A stretch of 64,000 bases of DNA from Benincasa hispida (GCF_009727055.1 NC_052354.1:34822591-34886590), one strand, 5' to 3'; shown: positions 23,791 through 36,300, numbered from the stretch's first letter. Numbers and translations: made by a program. The notes: a model not told the origin generated them from the sequence alone.

Positions 23791-24622
23791 TGACTGTGTT
23801 TGGTTCTACATGGGAATGTTATCAAAACTTTATGGTAACAAATAAGCTTTGTATTTTATTTATAAAATTAATCATGGACACCTCTATAAAAGTTTGATAG
23901 ATTAGTCAATAAACAATAAATCTAGTTCAAAGTTTTAAGTTGTTGAATGAGAAATTTTGGACCAATCACAGATTGTCATGTTATTTACTAAATTAACGAC
24001 GAAATTCTAAATAATTAAATTTGAGACTAATTAGAAGTTGACATGTGTCCCAAATTGAAGTTGAAGACATAAATTGGCGAATTCCGGTGATGTCACATGT
24101 TTCTTTCATAACCGTTGGATTGAATAAAATTAATTCGATCCAATTTGATATTATTATTTGGGCTAAAAGTCCAGTTGAACCCAAAATAGGCTTAATTTGA
24201 TCCAAATGTCGAATAAGACCTAAATCCAATTAGTTGGGTCCAAGGACCAGGTTCATTGACCAACCAAGCCCAAGCCACGAAGCCCACCTAAGAACTCTAT
24301 AAATAGATGAATTCTCCTCATTTGTGGGGGTCAACAATTCTATGCTCTAGAGAGTTTAGAGGAAATTCTCTACAATCAGAAGACTCATTGACTCTTGAAG
24401 ACTAAACCACCCCTTGAAACTTAAGCTTTGAAGATACAAAGATTCTTCTAGGACTTCAAACTTCAAGAATACCACGCGCTCCGCTTCCTTAAGTCATGCG
24501 TACGCATTCCACCGAGAGAGATTTAGAGGATTAAGTACTAGAGATCGAACCACACACATCAAATCTACATCAACACAAGTTCAACTCCACAAAACAAGTT
24601 TCTTTGGAAACCTTGTGCGAAT
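23791..24622 (+). repeat. Gypsy-2 5' LTR (left boundary uncertain)
   Basis: The stretch upstream of the gypsy-2 primer site and gag carries a promoter-like TATA box and a pyrimidine/CT-rich transcribed leader, as expected of an LTR. The left boundary is a guess and no second LTR copy was found, so it could be shorter. Confidence 0.55.
24297..24306 (+). promoter_or_regulatory. TATA box of gypsy-2 LTR
   Basis: CTATAAATAG in a GC-enriched context, about 390 bases before the gag start. This is a typical LTR promoter position. Confidence 0.55.
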
Positions 24623-24623
24623 A

Positions 24624-24645
24624 AATTAGCATTTCTAGTGGGACA
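24624..24645 (+). other. Degenerate primer-binding site of gypsy-2
   Basis: TAGCATTTCTAGTGGGACA resembles the TTGGCGTCGTTTGTGGGGA-type site used by Tat-like gypsy elements, with several mismatches. It is followed 40 bases later by the gag start. Confidence 0.45.
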
Positions 24646-24684
24646 TCTCTACGTCTCATCTCTCTCTCTCATCCAAATCAATAA

Positions 24685-26053
24685 ATGGCACCAAAGAAAG
24701 CCGCATCCAAAGTTACCGTCGCAAGCGACGCTTACACAGGACCTGTCACCCGCAGTCATTCAAAAGAGATCATGCAGAAACAAGAACAAGGTTATGTCCT
24801 TACAAAGAAAATCTGGGAACAACTGACAAAATCTCCTAAAGGCGGGATTTTCATAAGAGAAAATCCCTTATTGGACAACTGTGTTCTATTTCTGATCAAT
24901 CAGAGAAAGAATTGGACTTTGATGTAGTGTCTGTCATGATGGCTGGCGTAATGACTGAGTCGACGATGACAGAGATGAAGAGAAAGATAAATTTCTTAAT
25001 GAAAGTTGTAGAGGAGCGAGATCATGAAATCGTTGCCTTAAGAGATCAAATACAAGCTCGAGCAACTGTTGAGATGGCTCAAACTCCAACTGCCAAAGCC
25101 AATGACAAAGGAAAGACTGTTTTGCAGGAAAGTCAGCCGTAACAATCCACCTCTGTCATCTCTCTACCAGTTCAATAGCTGCAGAATATGATTGAAAACT
25201 CCATAAGGGCTCATTATCGAGGACCATTATAATATTCTTTTATGTACTCCAAGCCGTACATCTAGAGAATCGACAACTTGAGAATACCAGTTGGGTACCA
25301 ACCTCCAAAGTTCCAACAATTTGATAGAAAAAGTAATCTGAAATAACATGCTACTCACTTCATTGAAACCTGCAAAAATGCAGAAATCAAAGAGACCTGT
25401 TAGTCAAGCAGTTTGTTCATACCTTGAAAGAAAATGCTTTCGATTGGTATACTGGTCTAGAGTCAGAAGTGATTGACAGCTGAGAACAATTGGAAAAAGC
25501 GTTCCTCAACTGCTTTTATAACACTAGACGTATGGTCAGCATGGTGGAGCTGACAAACACCAAGAGTGGAAGGGAGAGCTGATCATTGGCTACATCAACC
25601 GATGGAGAGCTTTGAGTTCAGATTGCATAGATAGACTCACTAAATTATCCACAGTGGAGATCTGCATCCAAGGCATGCACTAAGAGTTTCTCTACATCCC
25701 ACAAGGGATAAAACCTCATATATTTGAGGAGTTGGCAACATGCGCTCATGACATGGATCTGAGCATTACAAATAGGGGAACTAAAGATTTCCTAGCCTTG
25801 AAGGGAGAAAGGATAAGAATAAAACGAAGGGTACTGAAAAGATCGTGAATAGTGCCATTAGAGAATCTATTGTCATTCATGCAACCCCAATGAAATTTTC
25901 CTCTAAAGAAAAACAAACAAAATTTGAAAAAAAACACAATGAGGGCGAGAAGTGTCGCCCAACTCTTAAAGAAAGGTAGGAAAAAGTTTATCCATTTTTT
26001 GACTCTGATGTTGCAGACATGTTGGAACAATTATTAGAGAAGCAACTCATTCA
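24685..26053 (+). pseudogene. Gypsy-2 Gag, N-terminal part
   Basis: Starts MAPKKAASKVTVASDAYTGP, a plant gypsy Gag N-terminus, then GPVTRSHSKEIMQKQEQG. A frameshift near 24905 leads to a charged, probably coiled-coil segment (24912-25142) with KVVEERDHEIVALRDQIQA. From 25143 the capsid-like domain is readable only in fragments with stops and frame changes (NSIRAHY, GYQPPKFQQFD). An open stretch near the end has DSDVADMLEQLLEKQLI. It is cut by the inserted copia LTR at 26054. Confidence 0.85.
26049..26053. other. Target-site duplication ATTCA, left copy
   Basis: ATTCA immediately precedes the LTR and recurs at 27955-27959. It encodes part of the Leu-Ile-Gln of Gag. Confidence 0.93.
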
Positions 26054-27954
26054 TGTAGGAATAATAATACATGCAACGAAAGACTTCAGAATAAATAAAC
26101 ACTTAAACTACATTTAATTTGAGTTTTAAACATGTTGTTCATATGATATTCATAAGAGGGTTTGAAACACATATTACCTTTGAAGATTTCCTCCAAGAAT
26201 TAAGATGTAAATGACCAAGATAGAGCTTGAATCTTCAAGAGGACTACCACCGAGATATTCTCGACTATGCTAAAGCTGGAACTTGTGGTGGAAACACTTA
26301 AATCAACTTGAATTGATGAAGAACTAGTGAGGGATGTGTAGGGTTTTCAGGTTTTAACTTTAGCAAGTAAAACTCATATTGCATACCTGATCTTCATGCA
26401 TGTAGCTACTATATATAGGAAGAACTCCTGCAATTATACAGGGTTGCATGGAGGGGAGCTCCAACTTGAAGATAATCACAAAATTCAAATAGATTTTAGT
26501 GACAATCCATCATATTAGTTAGTTCGCTTTCCTGTAATGTTTTAAATTCGTATTTGCTAAAATATTAATTATAAATTTATTATTATATTATTTTAATTAA
26601 AATATAAATATTAAATTAATTTAATTAATTTAAAGAAAACTAATTTTAATTATTTTTAATTAAAATATAAATATAAATATTAATTTAATATCTTAATATT
26701 AAATCAATAAAATATCAATTTCACCAATAAATAAATTTTTTTAATATCTAAATCATAAGTTAAATATTAATTGATTTTCCAATTTTGTTTAATTTCAATT
26801 AAATTAAACATTTTTTATTGTATCAGATACAATCAATCAAAAACCCTAAAATTGAATTTGAACATTTAGAATTCATAACTCTAATTTCATACATCAATAC
26901 TCAATTTGTTATTTTATTTTAATGAGCTAGTAGAGGGACCTAATAGACCTATAGATCATGAACTCAAACGAACTGTAATTAATTCGTTAAACTCTTTAAT
27001 CGAATTAATTACTATTCATTAACTATAAAGACGGATCACTATAACTCAATAGTTGTACTCTCCTCACTGTAGGTACATTTCTGCCCATATAAACCACAAT
27101 TCGTAAGTCGATCTTTCATAAATCGTTCATAATTACAGTTGGGTAAAAATTATCATTTTACCCCTGTAAATACATCTTGTTCTTTAAGTTTCCACTGACC
27201 TTCCAATGAACAATTTGATTCATAATACTACTTATGAATCATGTCATTCTCTATCATGAGAAGGTGGGGCCCCGATTGTTCAAGACCTAGAATCAACACT
27301 TAAGAGAACAACCTATCTGCTAACCCTAAAATGGGTAAGAGTGAATTCCATCTTGCAGAGCTATGTCCCCAGCTATCCATCTGATCTTATCCCCAAAATG
27401 GAAGGCTTATTGAGCAATGCTGTTGAACTACTCTCATCCATGGAGATCAAAGGATAATCCTAAAATAAACAGGAGTTCATAGCTAGCTCAGGATTAAGAT
27501 CGAGTTACCCTAGGTTACTTTAGTATGAAATAGTCAGTTTTAATAGTAAATGGTCGTTATAAAGAAAAGTGACTATTTCGTGGTCCAGTCTACATGCAAA
27601 CTCATTGCATAGTATGCCCCTACTCACATATCTCTACATCAATGATCTGTGGTTTACATCATTTGTATTACCTATACAAAATGGCCGCATCCAATAGTGT
27701 TACCAAGATGAGATACCCAAGTTCATCCATATACTTATAGACTATTTAAGCTATATACTATTAACTTGATCTCATTTATGTCACCATATAAAGTTAAAGT
27801 ATTCATACTATAGCCATGGATATGTTTATTGGATTTTCATAACAAAATACAAAATCAACAACTTTATTAAATAACATACTCAAAAATATTTTATTGATAA
27901 ATAGAATGTTTAACATAAAATTTATGAACTGCGAGTTCTAGGACATTCCCAACA
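26054..27954 (-). mobile_element. Solo copia LTR inserted in gypsy-2 gag
   Basis: 1901 bp with TG...CA ends (TGTAGGAATA to TTCCCAACA on the plus strand), flanked by perfect ATTCA duplications. No internal region is present, so this is a solo LTR produced by recombination between two LTRs. Homologous LTR sequence with a primer site attached at 34411-36285 fixes the orientation as minus. The middle is very AT-rich (26560-26800). Confidence 0.92.
26407..26424 (-). promoter_or_regulatory. TATA box of the copia LTR
   Basis: Minus-strand CTTCCTATATATAGTAGC. It is conserved at the same position in the copies at about 30669, 34764 and 39523. Confidence 0.6.
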
Positions 27955-29040
27955 ATTCAACTATCAGAATGCAAACGACCGAAGCATTTAGGAAAAGTAG
28001 ACGATCCTAACCACTGTAAGTATTGCCGAGTCATTAGCCACCCAGTGGAAAAATGTTTCGTGCTGATGAAGTAAAATCTGAAGTTGGCTCGTGAAAAGAA
28101 GATTGACCTGGATCTTGATGAAATAGCCCAAAGAAACAACACTGCAGTAGCGACGACTTGAAGTGTTCCAACACCATTTGTGTCTTATGATTAAAGAGGA
28201 AGCTTCATCTAATTTGTGACTTTTTAGCCTATAGTCGTTCAGTTCCAACAAGAGATTCTAACAACAGATTTCCAAAGCAAAGATGATCTTGTTGAAGATG
28301 GCAATGAAGGGTGGATCCTTGTGTCTCGACTGAATAAAGGAAAGTCAGATTTCACCCAACAGAAGTTGTGCTTCCATCAAAATTACAGAAGAGGAAGCAA
28401 AACTCAAAAAAAGAAAGAAAAAGAGAGGACATGGAAGCCTAAGCTTGGTAAGGAAGAAGCCAAAGACTTCCCTCAAATTCAGTGGCTGGTGACTTTAACA
28501 TAATGTTTTCCAAGAAAATTCCTTGATAATCATTCAGATGAAGTATTAGTAGTTATTTCATGTCAAGTTGTCAGCATAACGGAGGTTGACAACAATCATA
28601 TAACTGTTGAAGAAGTCGATGATTCAAAATAAATTAAGCAAAAAGTTTCTATTTTTGAGCGTATCAAGCCTTCAACTACTCGATCTTCAGTCTTTCAAAG
28701 ATTGAGTATGACCATGATATAAGAAGAAAACTAATGTCCAGCATCTACTTCCACTCGAACTTCAGCTTTCAAAAGGCTAAATATTTCCATGTCAAGGAAA
28801 GATCGGTCTTCAACATCTACTTTTGATCGTCTTATGATGACAAGTAATCAACATAAAAAAAGGATGAAAACCTTGAAGGCAGGACCATTTCATGAAGAAA
28901 ACAACGACGGGAAGATTTACAGTCGTGTTCCTTCATGCATGAAGAGGAAGTTATCTGTTAATATAAATACAGAAGGTTCCTTGATGATGAAGGCAAAACT
29001 CATCATATTGACAAATTCTACAAATGAAGAGGATGATTAA
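27955..29040 (+). pseudogene. Gypsy-2 Gag, C-terminal part with zinc knuckle
   Basis: Reading resumes after the solo LTR in the frame of the upstream part. A CCHC zinc knuckle (CKYCRVISHPVEKC, 28014-28055) would bind element RNA. Stops follow at 28068 and later, with open stretches at 28321-28503 (Lys-rich, GWILVSRLNKGK upstream) and 28789-29040 (SRKDRSSTSTFDRLMMTS, FHEENNDGKIYSRVPS). This Ser/Lys-rich tail is known from plant gypsy Gag proteins. No protease or RT follows. Confidence 0.83.
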
Positions 29041-29397
29041 AGCCATGATGAAATAAGAGCTTCCGAAATATAAATATAGAAGCTCCTCATTGCAAGAGCC
29101 TAAACTGCATGAGCTTAAAAGGTGAACAACCGCAAAAAACAAAAAAGATTGTGAACTACATTATGACTTGATCCATATTCATTATAAAAGGTATGGAAGC
29201 AGCTTGAAGGAAACTTTAAGTTAAGTAAAAAAAAAAACAATTTAAACTATATTATGACATGATCCATTTCTTTAAAGATACGTAGGCGATTTAAATAAAT
29301 TTAAGCTCAATCTATCAAACACTTTCACAAAAAAAAAAAAAAAAAAGGCAGAAAAATAAAAAAGGAATGACACAATCACCCTGCGTGTGGTACTACA
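29041..29397. other. Gypsy-2 non-coding 3' sequence
   Basis: No coding sequence. Poly-A runs at about 29229 and 29329. Confidence 0.45.
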
Positions 29398-29556
29398 AAA
29401 ATTGATGTTGTTCATTCTCACTAAAGAGTGCAACTCTAAATTGAAGATGTTCATCTCTACTGGAGGTAGTACAATAAATGGAAGATGTTCATCTCTACTG
29501 GGGAAACACAATAAATTGAAGATGTTCATCCCTAGTAAAGATGTGACACAATAAAT
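29398..29556. repeat. Degenerate tandem repeat, about 38 bp, four units
   Basis: The unit AATTGAAGATGTTCATCTCT, followed by ACTGG..., recurs at about 29399, 29437, 29475 and 29513 with small changes. The duplicate block repeats it at 42513-42671. Confidence 0.75.
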
Positions 29557-29599
29557 TGAAGAGGCATGTAGTCTACACAATCCTACACTAGTTGGATGT

Positions 29600-30244
29600 G
29601 TACAATAAGGTCTTCGTTAGAAAATTCAATTGTCTTTTCGCTCGTTTAAATAAAGAAGCAATGTTGGGCATTGCTTCAAGTTCGAGGCATCATTCGCCTA
29701 AAGTTCGACTCTTCATCTTCAACTATAAATGTTCTTCAAAATCAAGTTTAGAGGTTTTGTCGATGCTCTTAAAATTAAGGATCGGAAGCTTTGTTGATGC
29801 TTCATCAAATACAATTTCGAAGGATTTGTCTATGCTTCATCAAATTTAAGCTCATAAGGTTCATTGTTGCTCTTTCATCTTCAAGTTTAGGGCATTTCTT
29901 TATCTTCAATATTGGGGCTTTGCTCATATCAAGTGGCATTCCAACCTCAAATTCTGGTCTGGCTCACTTTACTTCACTTGATCGAGATTAGAGGCTTCGA
30001 CGATGCATCTTCAAAATCAAGTGTGAAAGATTCGTCGATTCTTTTTCAAATTCAAGTGTGGAAGATTCCCTGGTGCTTCATCGAGCTTAAGTTTGAAGGA
30101 TAAGTCCAATGCAATTGGTGAAAAGATAAGTCTTTGCTTCATCAAGTCTAATCTACATGGATCTACCTCATACACAAGATCAACTTTAGTTCACTTCGCT
30201 CTATCTCATATGCGAGATCAACCTCGATCCACCCGGCTCTGCCT
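29600..30244. repeat. Degenerate repetitive 3' region of gypsy-2
   Basis: Short phrases such as GATGCTTCATCAAAT and TTCAAGTGTGGAAGATTC recur at irregular 35-60 base spacing. Open frames here are short and overlapping, with no protein similarity that I recognise. Confidence 0.5.
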
Positions 30245-30535
30245 CATATGCGATCCTAAATCAATTATTCATTAGAGGCACAATGGTACTTAAGGAGAAA
30301 AGATGTAATTCAGGGGTAAAACGGTAATTAATCTGGCTGAGGTTACGAATAACTTGTGAAGGATCAACTTATCGATGACGGTTATATCAAATGGACATAT
30401 AATATATCTACAGTGAGGAGAGTGCAACTACAAGCCATAGTGTACAGACCTGTTAGTTAACAAATGTTGATTAACTAGCTTAAAAGTTTGACCTGTTAGT
30501 CTCGGATCGTTGGAGCCCATGATCTGTAGGTCCAT
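30245..30535 (+). repeat. Copia LTR internal fragment
   Basis: Begins with ATTATTCATTAGAGGCAC, contains ATATATCTACAGTGAGGAGAGTGCA and GATCGTTGGAGCCCATGATC, and is cut by a 25-N gap. The duplicate block continues through the same LTR to its end at 44440. Confidence 0.8.
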
Positions 30536-30560
30536 NNNNNNNNNNNNNNNNNNNNNNNNN
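30536..30560. other. Assembly gap of 25 N
   Basis: Run of 25 N. LTR sequence is in plus orientation on the left and minus orientation on the right. Confidence 0.99.
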
Positions 30561-31519
30561 AAGTTGAATTGATGAAGAACTAGTGAGGGGATGTTGTAGA
30601 GTTTTCAGGTTTTAACTTTAGCAAGTAAAAGCTCATATTGCATTACCTGATCTTCATGCATGAGCTACTATATATAGGAAGAACTCATGCAATTATCAGG
30701 GTTGCATGGAGGGTTAGCTCCAACTTGAAGATTATCACAAAACATCAAATGGATTTTAGTGACCAATCCATCATATTTGTTAGTAAGGTTTTCCCAAAAA
30801 ATGGAAAAACCCCACTAACTTAAAAATGATTTAAAAAATCATGTTAATTAAATTAGTTTTAAAAAATTAATTAAAAATAATTAATTTAAATAAAACTAAT
30901 TTTAATTATTTTTAATTAAACTTTTTAATGAAAATATAAATAGAAAATTTAATTTAATATCTTAATATTAAATTAATAAAATATCAATTTCACCAATAAA
31001 TCAATTTTTTATATTTAAATCATAATTTAAATGTTAATTGATTTTCCAATTTTGTTTAATTGCAATTAAATTAAACGTTTTTAATTGTATCACATACAAT
31101 CAATCAAAAACTCTAAAATTAAATTTGAGTATTTCAAATTCATAACACTAATTTCATACATCAATACTCAATTTGTCATTCCATTTTAATGAGCTAGTAG
31201 ATGGACTTAATGGACCTATAGATCATGAGCTTTAACGTACTGTAATTAATTCGTTAAACTCTTTAATCAAATTAATTACTATTCGTTAACTATCAAGACA
31301 CACCATTATAGCTCGATAGTTGCACACTCCTCATTGAGATATATTTCTGTCCATATAAACCATAATCAGTAAGTCGATCCTTCACAAATCAAAAATTTCC
31401 GTTTTACCCCTTTAAATACATCTTGTTCCTTAAGTTCCCACTGACCATCCAATGAACAATTTGATTCATAATACTACTTATGAATCATGTCCTTCTTTAT
31501 CATGAGAAGGCGGGGCCCT
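30561..31519 (-). repeat. Copia LTR fragment (minus)
   Basis: Aligns with about 26300-27260 of the solo LTR. The first few hundred bases after the gap carry extra single-base insertions relative to the other copies (for example GAGGGGATGTTGTAG against GAGGGATGTGTAG). The right end joins Gag sequence at about 31520, so the upstream half of the LTR and all of pol are missing. Confidence 0.82.
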
Positions 31520-31990
31520 GACTGACCCTCACTTGACTTATCTCATCTATCATCGCCTCGTGAGCTTTAACAATATTAAAATGGACCATTATATCGAGAA
31601 CATGTTCTCTAATGTTGGATCCATCTTTCATGCGAGTACTGTAAACATACTTAGTGGCTTCATGTCGAGGATGACGGTTGCCCGAACATCTCCTGAATCG
31701 ACGCCATTATCTCACAGGCGGTGGACATTACCTCATGTTTCTTATTAAGTACATTGGATATATTTTCTAAGATGTAGGCCCGAGCTTTTTCTTTAGCCCT
31801 ATCCCACCGATCATAGATGTCCCGAACATTTCAGTTCGCTGTTGTACTGGGAACCGAAGGACATTCCTCTGTCAACACAAACTTTAAATTATCCACTACT
31901 AATATCGTATTGATGTTAGATTTCTAGTTCGAATATCCTTCACCGTTAAATTTATTGGAAGCAAGTAGATGTATAATTGAATTCGACATT
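31520..31990 (-). pseudogene. Copia Gag fragment (minus)
   Basis: Reading leftwards from about 31990: SNSIIHLLASNKFNGEGY, NINTILVVDNLKFVLTEECP, then YDRWDRAKEKARAYILENIS and a frame-broken part with MFGQPS. This is the UBN2/Retrotran_gag_2 domain of copia Gag. Stops are present. The matching Gag of the element at 61081-61871 has the same AREIMESLQGMYGQPS block. Confidence 0.85.
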
Positions 31991-32421
31991 GCTGAAAAAT
32001 TTAAACAAATTCTATTAAACATTATGCATCTAAATCCAAATTTAACAAAATAATAAAGCACCCAAAAAATCTTTATTTATTTGCAACGGTACTTTAGTGA
32101 TTTAGAATAGTTGCTACCGTGGGGCAGTCAACAATTCCTTCACTAAAGCAAGATAATTCTTGATCAAATACTATATCAGAATAACTCTTTACTCCTATAG
32201 TTCTTTTGGTTATCGTTTTTTGTCAAGATCTTTACTAACAATTAGTAATTCTTGTAAGTGTGACCTGCCATTTTCAGATTTTATAGAATGGTATGAATAT
32301 ATCCCCGAGATAGAAGACAATACCCAAGACGGAACTATAAGACCCTATTCATTACTGAAGCTTGGGTTGTTCTGAGTCCTATGTTACAACCTTCCGTAGG
32401 GATCGTCGTGGTTAATGACTA

Positions 32422-32576
32422 GCTAGTGTCGCCTAAAAATGACAACAGGCGCAACATAGGAATCTCACAGTTCAAACTAATGGAGAAGACCGTAAGATNG
32501 CTAGTGTCGCCTAAAAATGACAACAGGCGCAACATAGGAATCTCACAGTTCAAACTAATGGAGAAGACCGTAAGAT
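32422..32576. repeat. 77-bp duplication flanking a single N
   Basis: 32422-32498 and 32500-32576 read identically and are separated only by one N at 32499. This is the expected signature of two contigs whose overlapping ends were placed side by side instead of merged. Confidence 0.93.
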
Positions 32577-33639
32577 AATGTTGATACATTTCCTTCACCC
32601 ACTTACTATGAACTACTTCCCCCATTCATCTTGTTATTGACCCATGCAAACACTTTCCGAATGGAGTAGTCACGGTAAAAGCGACATGAAGCCGAGCATG
32701 AATCTCACGGTGTGAACTCTTGAGGACGTGAGAGATAATAACTATATATTGAATATATTGTTAATCTCCTATTGAAATGTTCTAAATGTTTGGGTATCTA
32801 TTTACTTAGGTTAAAACCGGCTAACTTTTAAACAACCTAAGTCTATATTATTTATTTTTATCCAAGTATAACATTTATATTTGGATTTAACCCTACGATG
32901 TCTAAGTGTTTAAACCTCACGACACTCACACAAGCTCATAAAATCAGTTAACAACGCTCAATATTTCGGTCATAATCTCTAAATAAGAGGTGTTACGTAA
33001 ACCGTCAACTTAAGTACCCCTAACCTTAGATAGGTTTATGAACCGCATTGAGTTTGTAACCAAAATTTATAAGGTAACAATCTATTTTAACGATTAAAAC
33101 TTAGTTGTTAACCTAAGTGAGCATGTTGTGTATCTTTGTTATAGATTTTAAAGTCTAATTAATTTTTATAACAACTTAAAAAAATTAGACATGCTAAACA
33201 TCCACAACATTCATCAAAGGCATTCAATATAATATTTATATTAAAAGAAACCCTATACATACATATTATATATTATAACAATTTATAACATACTTTTCAA
33301 TGTATGTAACATGCTTCCTACTGTAGGATTTTAAATCTACATGGCATACTATATGCACATACAAGATTTATTTAATTATAACATACATCACATGCATAAA
33401 CAATTAAACACATACTGATACGGTTTTGGTTTTGGAATTTTTAAGCAAACAAAAGCCTAAGTATTACAAAAAACAGGCAACAGCTCCAAACAGCTTCCAG
33501 ACTGCTCGAACAACTCCAAATCGGGCCCAAAAAGACTTGAACTGGATGTGAACCACCTGAACTGGACCAATCAAAACACTTTTAAAAGTGAACCGGGTCA
33601 AGTTTGAAGAAAAACCAATCAAACTAGTCAATCCTCGAT

Positions 33640-34125
33640 AAATCGATTCAAGAATCTTTCTTGGATAAACCGGATCTCACTGATGGACCAAGATCTTGCT
33701 TGGTTTGAACCGGATCTTGCTCCATGTTGATGCTCAAACTTGATCTCTCTCTGCTGGTTGAAATGTCGCTGAGAAATTGATCCCTCGATGCTAGTTGAAA
33801 TCTTGCTCAAAACTTGATCTCTCACTGGCTCATTGAAATCTCGCTCAAACCATCAGAATCCCGCTTCTGGCTTGAAATCTCCCTCGAAGTTGATCCAAAA
33901 TCTCATTCGAACTTGAAATCTCGTTAGGTATTCCATCAGAATCTTGCTCGAACTAGAAATCCCGCTCAAACTCGATTCAAAATCTCATTTGAACTTGAAA
34001 TCTCGCTCGAAATCCCAGCAAATCTCGCTTGAAATAGAAATCTCACTCAAAACTTGATTCAAGATCTCGCTTGAACTCGAAATCTCACTCGAGCTTGGTT
34101 CAATCTCACTCGAAATCCAAATAGA
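33640..34125. repeat. Degenerate repeat array in copia leader
   Basis: Variants of CTCGAACTTGAAATCTCGCT recur with irregular spacing of about 20-45 bases, more than a dozen times. It is low-complexity expansion inside the leader. No protein is implied. Confidence 0.7.
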
Positions 34126-34396
34126 AGTTGAAGAACTAGAAATTTGCAACTTGGCCTTCTTCATTTCTTTCTTTAATTACATCCTAATTTCAACTTCTAA
34201 TGACTCCATATGAGTTACAGACTCAAAAATACACATTAAGGCCCATCAAACAAGAGTCAATTAAAAGAGAAACAATATAATTGATAGAATTCAAATTCCA
34301 AAACACTGAAAAAAACCATATCAGTATACTATTTCATGCAGTTCATGAAAAAACACCCACCAAACTCAAATTAACAATATTAAGCGCTTAAATCAT

Positions 34397-34408
34397 GCTC
34401 TGATACCA
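34397..34408 (-). other. Copia primer-binding site (tRNA-iMet)
   Basis: The minus strand reads TGGTATCAGAGC, the classical plant initiator-tRNA primer site. It lies two bases beyond the LTR end, which fixes the orientation of this LTR as minus. Confidence 0.93.
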
Positions 34409-34410
34409 AT

Positions 34411-36285
34411 TGTAGGAATAATAATACATGCAACGAAAGACTTCAGAATAAACAAGCACTTAAACTACATTTAATTTGAGTTTTAAACATGTTGTTCATA
34501 TGATATTCATAAGAGGGTTTGAAACACATATTACCTTTGAAGATTTCCTCCATGAATTTAGCTGTAAATTACCAAGATAGACCTTGAATCTTCAAGAGGA
34601 CTACCACCGAGATTTTCTCCACTATGCTCAAGCTGGAACGTGTGGTGGAAACACTTAAATCAATTTGAATTGATGAAGAACTAGTGAGGGATGTGTAGAT
34701 TTTCAGGTTTTCACTTCAGCAAGTAAAACTCATATTGCATACCTGATCTTCATGCATGGAGCTACTATATATAGGAAGAACTCGTGCAATTATACAGGGT
34801 TGCATGGAGGGCAGCTCCAACTTGAAGATCATCACAAAAGTCAAATTGATTTTAGTGACAATCCATCATATTCGTTAGTGGGATTTGGATTTTCCCAAAA
34901 AATGGAAAAACCCACTAACTTAAAAATGATTTAAAAAATCATGTTAATTAAATTATTTTTAAAAAATTAATTAAAAATAATTAATTTAAATAAAACTAAT
35001 TTTAATTATTTTTAATTAAAATATAAATATAAATATTAATTTAATATCTTAATATTAAATCATTAAAATATCAATTTCACCAATAAATCAATTTCTTATA
35101 TTTAAATCATAATTTAAATATTAATTGATTTTCTAATTTCGTTTAATTTCAATTAAATTAAACGTTTTTAATTGTATCATATACAATCAATCGAAAACCC
35201 TAAAATTGAATTTGAACATTTCAAATTCATAACCCTAATTTCATACATCAATACTCAATTTGTTATTCCATTTTAATGAGCTAGTAGAGGGACCTAATGG
35301 GCCTATAGATCATTAGTTCCAACAAACTGTAATTAATTTGTTAAACTCTTTAATCGAATTAATTACTATTCGTTAACTATTAAGACACACTACTATAGCT
35401 CGATAGTTGCTCTCTTCTCACTATAGATATATTTCTGTCCATATAAACCATAATCAGTAAGTCGATCCTTCATAAGTCGAAAATTATCATTTTACCCCTA
35501 TAAATACATCTTGTTCCTTAAGTTCCCACTGACCCTCCAATGAATAATTTGATTCATGATACTACTTATGAATCATGTTCTTCTCTATCATGAGAAGGAG
35601 GGGCATCGATTGTTCAAGACTTGGAATCATCACTTAAGAGAACAACCTATCTGCTAACCCTAAAAGTGGTAGGAGTGAATTTCATCTTGCAGAGTTATGT
35701 CCCCAGCTATCCATATGGTCTTATCCCCTAAATGAAAGGCTTATTGAGCAGTGCTATTGGACTACTCTCATCGATGCAGATCAAAGGATAATCTCGATAA
35801 ACAGGACTTCATAGCTAGCTTAGGATTAAGATCGAGTTATCTTAGATTACTTTAGTATAAAATAGTCAGTTTTACAGTAAACAGTCATTATAAAGAAAAG
35901 TGACTATTTAGTGGACTAGTCTATATGCAAACTCATTGCATAGGATGCCCTCACTCACATGTCTTTACATGTATGATCTGTGGATCACATCATTTGTATT
36001 ACCTATACAAAATGGGCTGCATCCAATAGTGTTACCAGGATGAGATACCCAATTTCATCCATATACTTATAGACCATTTAGGCTATATACTATTAACTTG
36101 ATCCCGTTTATGTCACCACATAAAGTTAAAGTATTCATACTATAGCCATGGATATGTTTATTGGATTTTCATAATAGAATGCAAAATCAACAACTTTATT
36201 GAATAACATACTCAAAATATTTTATTGATAAATAGAATGGTTAACATAAAATTTACGAACTGCGAGTTCTAGAACATTCTCAACA
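34411..36285 (-). repeat. Copia LTR with primer site on one side and polypurine tract on the other
   Basis: 1875 bp, TGTAGGAATA to TCTCAACA on the plus strand. Left of it are a primer site and leader (start of an element). Right of it are a polypurine tract and pol C-terminus (end of an element). It therefore serves as 5' LTR of one unit and 3' LTR of another. Confidence 0.9.
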
Positions 36286-36286
36286 A

Positions 36287-36300
36287 TCTTCCACTTGGAC
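36287..36300 (-). other. Copia polypurine tract (minus)
   Basis: Minus-strand GTCCAAGTGGAAGA directly before the LTR start TGTTGAGAATG. Confidence 0.8.

Larger units (their letters stand above)
31991..34396 (-). other. Copia untranslated leader (minus)
   Basis: Non-coding DNA between primer site and gag. It is homologous to the plus-strand leader at 44456-46020; for example GGGGTACTTAAGTTGACGGT at about 45603 matches the complement of 32998-33020. It contains an N-joined duplication and a repeat array, listed separately. Confidence 0.75.

Noticed and set aside
26836..26850. Telomere-like AAACCCTAAA
   Set aside because: A single occurrence per LTR copy, inside an LTR. Not a telomeric array.
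29272..29580. 102-codon minus-strand open frame, repeated at 42387-42695
   Set aside because: It is a shadow of the 38-bp tandem repeat and the poly-A tract. Its repetition reflects the block duplication.
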